Position numbers and translations under genes: made by a program. Below, one piece after another: positions 1 through 5,469 of a stretch of 18,662 bases of DNA; within the stretch, counting starts at the first letter, position 1; each line of letters opens with the position of its first letter. The DNA comes from Actinomycetota bacterium. Its GTDB lineage: Bacteria; Acidobacteriota; Blastocatellia; Chloracidobacteriales; Chloracidobacteriaceae. Under the pieces are notes generated by a model. The model was not told where the DNA came from. It saw nothing but the letters and a program-made list of their open reading frames with translations, and did not search any database. The DNA is taken from the NCBI GenBank assembly GCA_013298335.1, contig JAAFHI010000008.1, positions 1 to 18,662 of the forward strand, in the 5' to 3' direction.

Positions 1-1
1 C

Positions 2-778
2 GAGGAATCGAAAAACCCCGAAATGGCCGTCGGGACGATCGTGATGGGGCTGCTCGGCTGGCAGGATTACTACACGGGGGGCATCGACGGACTGTCGGCG
101 GTTCACCGGATTCCGGGTCAGTCGCTGACGATTTACCACGGGCTGTTCGGCGCCATCGGGATGACCGCCTATTTCGGCCTGCTCGACATCGCCAAGCCGA
201 AGGAAGGCGAGACGCTCGTCGTCTCGGCGGCGGCGGGCGCGGTCGGCTCGCTCGTGGGCCAGATCGGGAAGATCAAGGGCTGCCGGGTGGTCGGCATCGC
301 GGGCGGCCCCGACAAGTGCAAGTGGATCACCGAGGAACTCGGTTTCGACGCGGCCATCGACTACAAGTCGGAAAACGTGGCGGCGAAGCTGAAGGAATAC
401 TGTCCGAAGGGCATCGACGTCTATTTCGACAACGTCGGCGGCAAAATCCTCGACGCGGTGCTCGGGCAGATCAACGACTACGCCCGGATTTCGGTGTGCG
501 GACTGATTTCGCAGTACAACGCGACCGAGCCGGTCCCCGGACCGTACAATTTCGCCAACGTGCTCGTCCGCCGGGCGCGCATCGAAGGGTTTATCGTGCT
601 GGATTACTTCAGCCGCGCCCCCGAAGCCTTCGCCGAACTCGGCAAGTGGCTGGCGGAAGGCAAGTTGAAGTATCGTGTGGATGTCGTCGACGGGCTGGAG
701 AACACCCCCCGTGCCCTCGAAAAGCTGTTCGACGGCTCGAATACCGGCAAACTCGTCGTAAAAATTTCGGAAGAATAA
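2..778 (+). CDS. NADP-dependent MDR oxidoreductase, CurA/prostaglandin-reductase-like, 5' end outside window
   Basis: The reading frame is open to the left edge, and the codons before the first ATG (position 23) read EESKNPE, which fits the family sequence just before the GWQDY motif. The real start is therefore outside and the ATG at 23 is internal. Visible motifs are GWQDYY, then GAIGMTAYFGL, then the Rossmann nucleotide-binding run AAAGAVGSLVGQIGKIKG and a following VVGIAGG, and DVYFDNVGG, in the order seen in zinc-independent medium-chain reductases such as CurA/YncB and leukotriene B4 12-hydroxydehydrogenase. Such enzymes use NADPH to reduce activated double bonds in the cytoplasm. About 258 of a usual 330-345 residues are present, so roughly the N-terminal quarter is missing. 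The physiological substrate cannot be told. It ends 81 bases before ribF, with a palindromic element between. Confidence 0.9.
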   Translation, partial: EESKNPEMAVGTIVMGLLGWQDYYTGGIDGLSAVHRIPGQSLTIYHGLFGAIGMTAYFGLLDIAKPKEGETLVVSAAAGAVGSLVGQIGKIKGCRVVGIAGGPDKCKWITEELGFDAAIDYKSENVAAKLKEYCPKGIDVYFDNVGGKILDAVLGQINDYARISVCGLISQYNATEPVPGPYNFANVLVRRARIEGFIVLDYFSRAPEAFAELGKWLAEGKLKYRVDVVDGLENTPRALEKLFDGSNTGKLVVKISEE

Positions 779-790
779 CCGGGAGCGCGA

Positions 791-850
791 GGGGAGCGCG
801 GACATCCTGTCCGCATGCCTTTTGCAGTGGTCCGGAAGTCCGCGCCCCCG
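791..850. repeat. GC-rich palindromic intergenic element
   Basis: Outer arms 791-803 and 838-850 are complementary at 12 of 13 positions. A second perfect 7-bp hairpin (GCGGACA / TGTCCGC, 798-804 and 808-814, 3-base loop) overlaps the left arm, so two alternative folds are possible. It ends ten bases before the preferred ribF start and has no T-tract, so it does not look like an ordinary terminator. The ten bases GGGAGCGCGG recur in an element near 16437-16507, which suggests a dispersed repeat family. Confidence 0.6.
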
Positions 851-859
851 TCACACGCA

Positions 860-1813
860 ATGAATATCCTGACTGACTGGAAAGACGCCGCCGTGGCCGG
901 TCCGACCGTGCTGACGATGGGCGTTTTCGACGGCCTCCACATCGGCCACCAGACCATCGTCAAACGGGTGGTCGAACGCGCCGCCGCGACCGGGTGCGTC
1001 CCGACGGTGGTCACGTTTGATCCGCACCCGCGCTCGGTGCTCCACCCGGATAGCGCGCCGCCGATGCTGCAAACGCTGGCACAGCGCCTCGAAGCACTCC
1101 GGATTCTCGGCATCGGACAAACGCTGGTGCTGAAATTCGACCGTGAACTGGCGTCACTCACCGCCGAGGACTTTTCGCGGCACATTCTGGTCGAGACGCT
1201 CGGCGCGCGGGAAATCTACCTCGGAAAGCACTTCGCCTTCGGTCATCGGCGGGGTGGAAACATCGCGACCCTCCAGGTGCTGGGCGAACGCTACGGATTC
1301 CGGGCCGAGGAAGTGGACGAAGTCGCGTTGCGGGGCATCCGGGTCAGTTCGACGCTGCTGCGGAAGGCGATTCAGGACGGACGGATCAATTTCGCCCGCC
1401 GGATGCTCGACCGGCCCTACGGCGTGGAAGGCGAAGTCGTCACCGGGCGGCAGCTCGGACGGACGATTTCCTTCCCGACGGCCAACCTCGACATCGTCAA
1501 CCGCGTCCTTCCGGCCAACGGCGTGTACGTGACGGCCACGCTGGTTGATGCAACGTGGCGGCGCAGCGTGACCAACATCGGCGTCCGCCCGACCGTCGGC
1601 GGCGATTTGAACCGGGTCGTCGAGACCCACCTGCTCGATTTCAGCGGCGATTTATACGGACGGACGCTCCGCACGCGCTTCTTGCACCGGCTTCGCCCGG
1701 AGCGCAAGTTTCCGGATTTCAATACCTTGCGGGCGCAGATCACCCGCGACGCGGCGCGCGCGGCGCACTACTTCACCCACCGGGGCGTCAAACGGTCGCT
1801 GGCCGTTGAATAA
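860..1813 (+). CDS. ribF: bifunctional riboflavin kinase / FMN adenylyltransferase
   Basis: RibF makes FMN from riboflavin and then FAD from FMN, both with ATP, in the cytoplasm. The N-terminal nucleotidyltransferase domain shows GVFDGLHIGH at residues 21-30 (the HxGH motif), then VTFDPHPRSVL and the FAFGHRRGG segment. The C-terminal riboflavin kinase domain shows GRTISFPTANLD and PANGVYV. With the start at 860 the protein has 317 residues, normal for the family. An in-frame ATG at 815 would add 15 residues (MPFAVVRKSAPPSHA) encoded by the palindromic repeat; it has no ribosome-binding site and no family support, so it was not chosen. The start at 860 also lacks a clear Shine-Dalgarno sequence. 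FAD made here would serve flavoproteins such as the large redox protein at 5470-8703, but no specific link is implied. Confidence 0.95.
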   Translation: MNILTDWKDAAVAGPTVLTMGVFDGLHIGHQTIVKRVVERAAATGCVPTVVTFDPHPRSVLHPDSAPPMLQTLAQRLEALRILGIGQTLVLKFDRELASLTAEDFSRHILVETLGAREIYLGKHFAFGHRRGGNIATLQVLGERYGFRAEEVDEVALRGIRVSSTLLRKAIQDGRINFARRMLDRPYGVEGEVVTGRQLGRTISFPTANLDIVNRVLPANGVYVTATLVDATWRRSVTNIGVRPTVGGDLNRVVETHLLDFSGDLYGRTLRTRFLHRLRPERKFPDFNTLRAQITRDAARAAHYFTHRGVKRSLAVE

Positions 1814-1817
1814 TGAA

Positions 1818-1972
1818 ATTGTTCAGAGTCCCCCGCTTCAGCGGGGAGGAGTTGGGATAAAATTCGTTCAAATGCGCCTCTTACGTGAAGATGGTGGGAA
1901 ATACCTGAAGTGTCTTCGACCGATGTGTCGCGTCGGCTCTTTTCCCCGCTGAAGCGGGGGACTCTGAACAAT
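1818..1972. repeat. REPIN/MITE-like element with perfect 30-bp inverted repeats
   Basis: Arms 1818-1847 and 1943-1972 are exact reverse complements over 30 bases and enclose 95 bases without a plausible gene. Each arm also contains its own small hairpin, CCCCGC-TTCA-GCGGGG. Two inverted hairpin units in one element is the layout of a REPIN, while the overall size also fits a miniature inverted-repeat element. No clear target-site duplication is visible. It begins 5 bases after the ribF stop and ends 29 bases before the next start codon. Confidence 0.8.
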
Positions 1973-2001
1973 GACCAATTTTTTCCAAGGATGGACCGGA
2001 T

Positions 2002-2418
2002 ATGAACCGTCTTTTTTCGATTCGGATACTGCTGGCGGCGCTGTTCGTCGCCGGCGGCGTGCTGGCGACGACTGATTCCGCCGCGGCGCAGGGGCGGGTC
2101 GGCGCGGGCGAGGCCCCGCGGACGTCGCGCGAAATCAAGCGGACGCTCAAAACGATTCTCGTCATCAAGTCGGTCAACGCCGATACGCTGACCATCGAGG
2201 CGCGCGACGAAATCACGAACGAGGATCTGACCTACACCGTGACCCGGTCGGCCCGAATCGCGACCGAAAAGGGATTTCCCGTCATCGGGCGCGGCAAGGA
2301 AATCTCGCTTGCCGACCTCAAACCGGGTCAGCGGCTGGAAGTCGTTTACCGCGAGTCACTTCCGACCCAGTTGACGAAGATCACGCTCCTCAAGCCGAAG
2401 GAACCGAAAAAGCCGTAA
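2002..2418 (+). CDS. secreted protein with a DUF5666-like beta domain
   Basis: The 138-residue product starts with a clear Sec signal peptide: MNRLF, a hydrophobic stretch to about residue 24 and a probable cleavage after SAAA near residue 29. Mature residues 45-135 alternate beta-type segments (IKSVNADTLTIEARDE, LTYTVTRSARI) and the phrase SLADLKPGQRLEVVYRE, resembling small secreted DUF5666-like proteins that are probably OB-fold or barrel-like. An AAGGA sequence lies 11 bases before the ATG. No catalytic residues or cysteines are evident in the mature part. It lies alone between the inverted-repeat element and a bidirectional terminator. The export prediction is firm; the family assignment is tentative and the function unknown. 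Confidence 0.75.
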   Translation: MNRLFSIRILLAALFVAGGVLATTDSAAAQGRVGAGEAPRTSREIKRTLKTILVIKSVNADTLTIEARDEITNEDLTYTVTRSARIATEKGFPVIGRGKEISLADLKPGQRLEVVYRESLPTQLTKITLLKPKEPKKP

Positions 2419-2455
2419 TGGCTCTTTCGCTGAAACGGACGCCTCCGAACCAGTA

Positions 2456-2489
2456 AAAAAGCGCCGGGAATCACTTCCCGACGCTTTTT
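2456..2489. terminator. bidirectional rho-independent terminator
   Basis: A 15-bp stem (2456-2470 with 2475-2489) carries one mismatch and a 4-base TCAC loop. It is flanked by A5 on one side and T5 on the other, so it can end both the + strand gene stopping at 2418 and the - strand gene stopping at 2511. Confidence 0.85.
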
Positions 2490-2510
2490 CCTGTGGTCAT
2501 CCGGCGCGGT

Positions 2511-3452
2511 TTAACTATCGCCGCTGGCGCCACCGCTGTACATCGTGAAGCTGCCCCAGATTTCATCGATGATCTGTTCGTTGGCTTCGAACCTATTCGC
2601 GTCCGCGCCAATGATCATGATGTAGTTGTCGGTCCGATCGGTCGCGACCAGAATCTTGAACCGCCCCTTCACTTTATCCGAGCCCACCGAGGTACCCTCG
2701 GCCAAGGCATAATCCGGACTGAGTTCCACTGCTTCGCCAACCCGGATGTTGGTTTCCCCGAGACCTTCCAGCGTCTTTCTGGCGACGAGAAACAAGTCTT
2801 CGCGCGTCAGTGTCTTGTCCTTGAACGCAATAACCAGAATTCCAATTTCGGAAGGCTTCGGTGTCTGGGCAAAATACACGTCCACGCCATCGACGGTGTC
2901 GGAGTGCTTTGACGTTCCCGCCGGAACCTGAAACTCATATCCCTTGACCCTGTCCACCATGGTGATCCAGTTGGCGGGAATCGGGAGCTTGTTCCTGGTC
3001 GGAAGGGATTTCCGCGGCCCCGAGGACTGGCTGGAGCTTCCCCCGGGTTTTGACCAACCCGTACATTTCTCGAGATCACGGTTGGTAATGACCCAGCCGC
3101 TTTCATCCTTGCAGAAAACAACGTCGCTCACGACGCATTCGTCGCCTTCGTCATCGACCAGCCGGATGTCGTATTCATCACACGGGATATTGTTCAGAGT
3201 GAACTTTCCTCCGTGGGTGATCACATTCTTTCCGAGTTGATCGGGTCCCCAGTCCTCATGATCGGTCGGGGACAGATAGAGGTGGTGGATATCGTAATCG
3301 GAACGATTGACGATGGTGACGGACGCCCGCCGCCGCTGGGCAGCGTTTGCCCGCCCCGGCACCGCAAACGAACCGCCCACGAAAAAGCACAGGCAGAGTA
3401 CCCCGAAAAGAATGCGTTTCAGGAAACCCGGAAAAGGTGAACTTTTCAGCAT
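2511..3452 (-). CDS. secreted two-domain protein, apparent fusion of the two neighbouring paralogues
   Basis: The 313-residue product has a signal peptide (hydrophobic core ILFGVLCLCFFVGG, likely cleavage after ANA near residue 38). Domain 1, residues 43-133, contains SPTDHEDWGPDQLG and YDIRLVDDEGDECVV with four mature cysteines (91, 106, 114, 130) that could form two disulfides. A Ser/Gly/Lys linker spans about 134-155. Domain 2, residues 158-308, contains QTPKPSEIGILVIAFKDKT and DNYIMIIG. Domain 1 matches the product of 4307-4732 and domain 2 matches the product of 3580-4230, including signal peptide and domain order. The start is supported by GGAGG six bases upstream. Domain 2 may have a PsbP/Mog1/DcrB-like fold, which is a guess from pattern. 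The function is unknown and an envelope location is likely. Confidence 0.85.
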   Translation of the reverse strand: MLKSSPFPGFLKRILFGVLCLCFFVGGSFAVPGRANAAQRRRASVTIVNRSDYDIHHLYLSPTDHEDWGPDQLGKNVITHGGKFTLNNIPCDEYDIRLVDDEGDECVVSDVVFCKDESGWVITNRDLEKCTGWSKPGGSSSQSSGPRKSLPTRNKLPIPANWITMVDRVKGYEFQVPAGTSKHSDTVDGVDVYFAQTPKPSEIGILVIAFKDKTLTREDLFLVARKTLEGLGETNIRVGEAVELSPDYALAEGTSVGSDKVKGRFKILVATDRTDNYIMIIGADANRFEANEQIIDEIWGSFTMYSGGASGDS

Positions 3453-3519
3453 TGGATTCCTCCCATTGTAACAGTGCGTTTATCGCGAATTCCGGAGAGT
3501 GATTTCCCCCGAAAAATTC

Positions 3520-3557
3520 AAAACGGACACCAGTATTTTCGTACCGATGTCCGTTTT
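3520..3557 (-). terminator. rho-independent terminator for the 3580-4230 gene
   Basis: A perfect 10-bp stem (AAAACGGACA at 3520-3529 with TGTCCGTTTT at 3548-3557) encloses 18 bases that can pair further. On the - strand the stem ends in TTTT, then GAATTTTT. It lies 22 bases past the stop of the upstream gene, so the fused gene 2511-3452 probably has its own promoter. Confidence 0.7.
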
Positions 3558-3579
3558 CGCGTTCCTCGAACAACGCTTT

Positions 3580-4230
3580 TTAGCTCTGTCCGCTGAAACC
3601 GCCGCTGTACATCGAGAAGCTGCCCCAGATTTCATCGATGATCAGTTTGTTGGCGTCGTACTTTTCGTCGTCCCCGCCCACAATCATGATGTAGTTGTCG
3701 GTCTTGTCGGTCGCGACCAGAACCTTGAACTTGCCCTTCTTCTTGTCTTTGCCGACCGACGAGCCTTCAGCCAGCGCGTAGTCGGGGCTGAGTTCCGCCG
3801 CGGTGCCGATCTTGATGTCGGTTTCGCCGAGATTCTTCAGGGTTTCCTCGGCAACCTTGATCAGGTCTTCGCGCGACATGGTCTTGTCCTTGAAGGCAAT
3901 GACGAGAATGCCGATTTCGGAAGGCTTCGGGGTCTGGGCCAGATACACGTCCACGCCGCCGGAGTTTTCGGTCGAGTGGGTCGTTCCTTCCGGAACCTTG
4001 AACTCATACCCCTTGGCCGTGTCGGCCATGGTGATCCAGTCAGCCGGAACGGGGTTCGTGCTCGGCGCGCTCTTCTTCGCAGCGGCGGGCTTGTCGGCGG
4101 GCTTGGCCGTGGAGGCCGGCGCCGGCGTGGCGGCGGGTTTGGCGGGAGCGGGCGGGGGCGTCGAACCACAGGCGGTTCCGAGGGCCATCAGGCCGGCAAG
4201 TGACGTAACGGTGACAAATTTACGGTTCAT
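3580..4230 (-). CDS. probable lipoprotein, paralogue of the C-terminal domain of 2511-3452
   Basis: The start at 4230 is chosen because GAGGA lies six bases upstream and because it opens a lipoprotein-type signal MNRKFVTVTSLAGLMALGTAC, with Cys21 as candidate lipidated residue. The lipobox is imperfect: Gly is at -3 where Leu is usual. The frame remains open far upstream, but that part overlaps the neighbouring gene and looks non-coding. Residues 22-57 are a Pro/Ala/Lys tether. Residues 61-212 form a domain about two-thirds identical by eye to domain 2 of the downstream gene, sharing 20 identical residues starting at AQTPKPSEIG. The 216-residue product probably sits at a membrane surface facing the periplasm. 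There are no catalytic motifs; a PsbP/DcrB-like fold is possible and the function unknown. A terminator follows at 3520-3557. Confidence 0.8.
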   Translation of the reverse strand: MNRKFVTVTSLAGLMALGTACGSTPPPAPAKPAATPAPASTAKPADKPAAAKKSAPSTNPVPADWITMADTAKGYEFKVPEGTTHSTENSGGVDVYLAQTPKPSEIGILVIAFKDKTMSREDLIKVAEETLKNLGETDIKIGTAAELSPDYALAEGSSVGKDKKKGKFKVLVATDKTDNYIMIVGGDDEKYDANKLIIDEIWGSFSMYSGGFSGQS

Positions 4231-4306
4231 TCTCATTCCTCGACTCTGTTCAGGTAAAAGTTTTAAGCGCCGAAGCGCATTCCCATCGGGACGGACCGAT
4301 TTGAAA

Positions 4307-4732
4307 TCAGCGTCCGCCGTCTCGCGTCCAGCCAGTGCAGCCAGCGAAATGTTCGTTGGTGATGACCCAGTCGTGGCTGTCCTGGCAAAAGACGTAGTCG
4401 TTGACGATGCAGACGTCGCCGTCCTCATCCACGAGTTTGATGTCGAATTCATCGCACGGAATCGAGTGCAGTACGAAACTCTCTCCGGGGTGAATCACAT
4501 GGTGTTGCAGTTGGTCCGGCCCCCACGCCTCGTGATCAGTCGGAGACAGAAGCAAATGGGGAATGGCGTAATCCGAATGGTTGACGATCGTGATATCCGC
4601 GGTCCGAACGTCGGTGCGCGCCACTTTGGCGCGACCGGGCGTGGCAAAGGAACTGGAGAGAAAGAAGCACAGGCAGAGCGCACCGAAGAGGGTGCGTTTC
4701 AAAAAGGCATACCGGGGCGAAGTTTTCGGCAT
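4307..4732 (-). CDS. small secreted four-cysteine protein, paralogue of the N-terminal domain of 2511-3452
   Basis: The start at 4732 has AGGAG six bases upstream and gives a 141-residue product; an upstream in-frame ATG at 4756 lacks this signal. The signal peptide core TLFGALCLCFFLSSSFA is nearly the same as in the fused paralogue. The mature domain carries SPTDHEAWGPDQL, YDIKLVDEDGD-like acidic sequence and four conserved cysteines, consistent with an oxidised extracytoplasmic domain. Similar domains with the SPT-WG-DLL and YDI-LVDEDGD phrases occur in secreted bacterial proteins of unknown role. It is the first gene of the three-gene - strand cluster, preceded by a good promoter, with 76 bases to the next start. 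Confidence 0.8.
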   Translation of the reverse strand: MPKTSPRYAFLKRTLFGALCLCFFLSSSFATPGRAKVARTDVRTADITIVNHSDYAIPHLLLSPTDHEAWGPDQLQHHVIHPGESFVLHSIPCDEFDIKLVDEDGDVCIVNDYVFCQDSHDWVITNEHFAGCTGWTRDGGR

Positions 4733-4828
4733 GGGAAGCTCCTGTCGAAAAAACAAGTTTGGGCCTACTCTTGGTCAAAAGAGGGGCCGGACCAGCGGAG
4801 TGAAATATTTCTAATGGAAGGCGGGCGC

Positions 4829-4858
4829 ACTATAGTGCCGACTGACACCCGCGTTCAA
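4829..4858 (-). promoter_or_regulatory. sigma70-like promoter for the secreted-protein cluster
   Basis: On the - strand TTGAAC (4858-4853) and TATAGT (4834-4829) are separated by 18 bases. This would start transcription near 4821, giving a leader of about 90 bases before the gene at 4732. The -10 element lies inside a perfect 12-base palindrome, GCACTATAGTGC (4827-4838), which could be an operator or chance. Confidence 0.5.
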
Positions 4859-4954
4859 GAAATCATTGCCGCATTTTCCACATACCGACTGGCAACCGAT
4901 TCTTCCGGTTTCGATTTAAAATAGTCCAGTATCGAAAAACGACGGAGACAATGC

Positions 4955-5413
4955 ATGAAAACGCTGACCGACCCGACGACCCGCCGCGAACTTCTGGCCC
5001 GGATTGACCGCCTGTCTCCGGACAGCGTCCGGCGGTGGGGAACGATGTCAATCGAGCAGATGCTCACCCACTGCGCGGAGCAGATTCGCATCTGCCTCGG
5101 CGAGCGCCCCTGCGAACCGATGGGAAACGCGCTCACGGCGGCGGTCGCGCGGTTCGTGGTGTTCAACCTGCCGCTGCCCACGTTCAAAAACCTGCGCACC
5201 GCGCCGGAACTCGATCCGGCCCGCGGCAAAATGACCAAACCGACGACCTTCGCCGATGACCGGCAGTCACTGGTCGATCTCGTCGAACGCCTCGCCGGAC
5301 TCCCGTCCGACACGGTGTTCAACCACCCCATCTTCGGTCGCCTCGACCTGACGGAGATGGGAAAACTCGCCCACTACCACATCGACCATCATCTGAAGCA
5401 GTTCGGCGAATAG
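4955..5413 (+). CDS. DinB-like / DUF1569 family protein
   Basis: The 152-residue product matches the DUF1569 branch of the DinB/YfiT-like four-helix superfamily. It shows RWGTMSIEQMLTHCAEQ near residues 28-44 and the C-terminal HPIFGRLDLTEMGKLAHYHIDHHLKQFGE. The conserved histidines (THC, HYHIDHH) are placed as in superfamily members that bind a divalent metal, some of which are thiol-dependent transferases. The role of DUF1569 proteins is not established. No signal peptide is seen, so it is cytoplasmic. GGAG lies seven bases before the ATG. It is monocistronic, between the divergent secreted-protein cluster and a convergent terminator. Confidence 0.85.
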   Translation: MKTLTDPTTRRELLARIDRLSPDSVRRWGTMSIEQMLTHCAEQIRICLGERPCEPMGNALTAAVARFVVFNLPLPTFKNLRTAPELDPARGKMTKPTTFADDRQSLVDLVERLAGLPSDTVFNHPIFGRLDLTEMGKLAHYHIDHHLKQFGE

Positions 5414-5440
5414 AAAAGGCGGGACGCTCTCCCGCCTTTT
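5414..5440. terminator. bidirectional rho-independent terminator
   Basis: A perfect 11-bp stem (5414-5424 with 5430-5440) has a 5-base loop, an AAAA start and a TTTT end. It begins directly after the stop codon at 5413 and can also end the large - strand redox operon that stops at 5470. Confidence 0.9.
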
Positions 5441-5448
5441 CAGGGTTT

Positions 5449-5465
5449 CCATCCCGTCGGGATGG
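5449..5465. repeat. short perfect palindrome
   Basis: CCATCCCG and CGGGATGG form an 8-bp stem around a single base. It lies between the redox gene stop and the shared terminator. It may be a repeat unit or assist termination on the - strand; there is no T-tract of its own. Confidence 0.45.
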
Positions 5466-5469
5466 TGGA

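Noticed and set aside
815..859. N-terminal extension of RibF from the ATG at 815
   Set aside because: The 15 residues are encoded by the palindromic repeat, have no ribosome-binding site and do not fit the family start.
1848..1942. A small gene inside the inverted-repeat element
   Set aside because: No start with a ribosome-binding site and no coherent protein pattern; the open frames there depend on the repeat arms.
2493..2912. Similar + strand frames at 2493-2912 and 3499-4203 that share a phrase and look like conserved proteins
   Set aside because: Their similarity is a by-product of the homology of the - strand paralogues; they lack starts, signals and motifs.
3803..4924. A 373-codon open frame on the + strand
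   Set aside because: It is antisense to two secreted paralogues that have signal peptides and ribosome-binding sites, and it crosses the promoter region.
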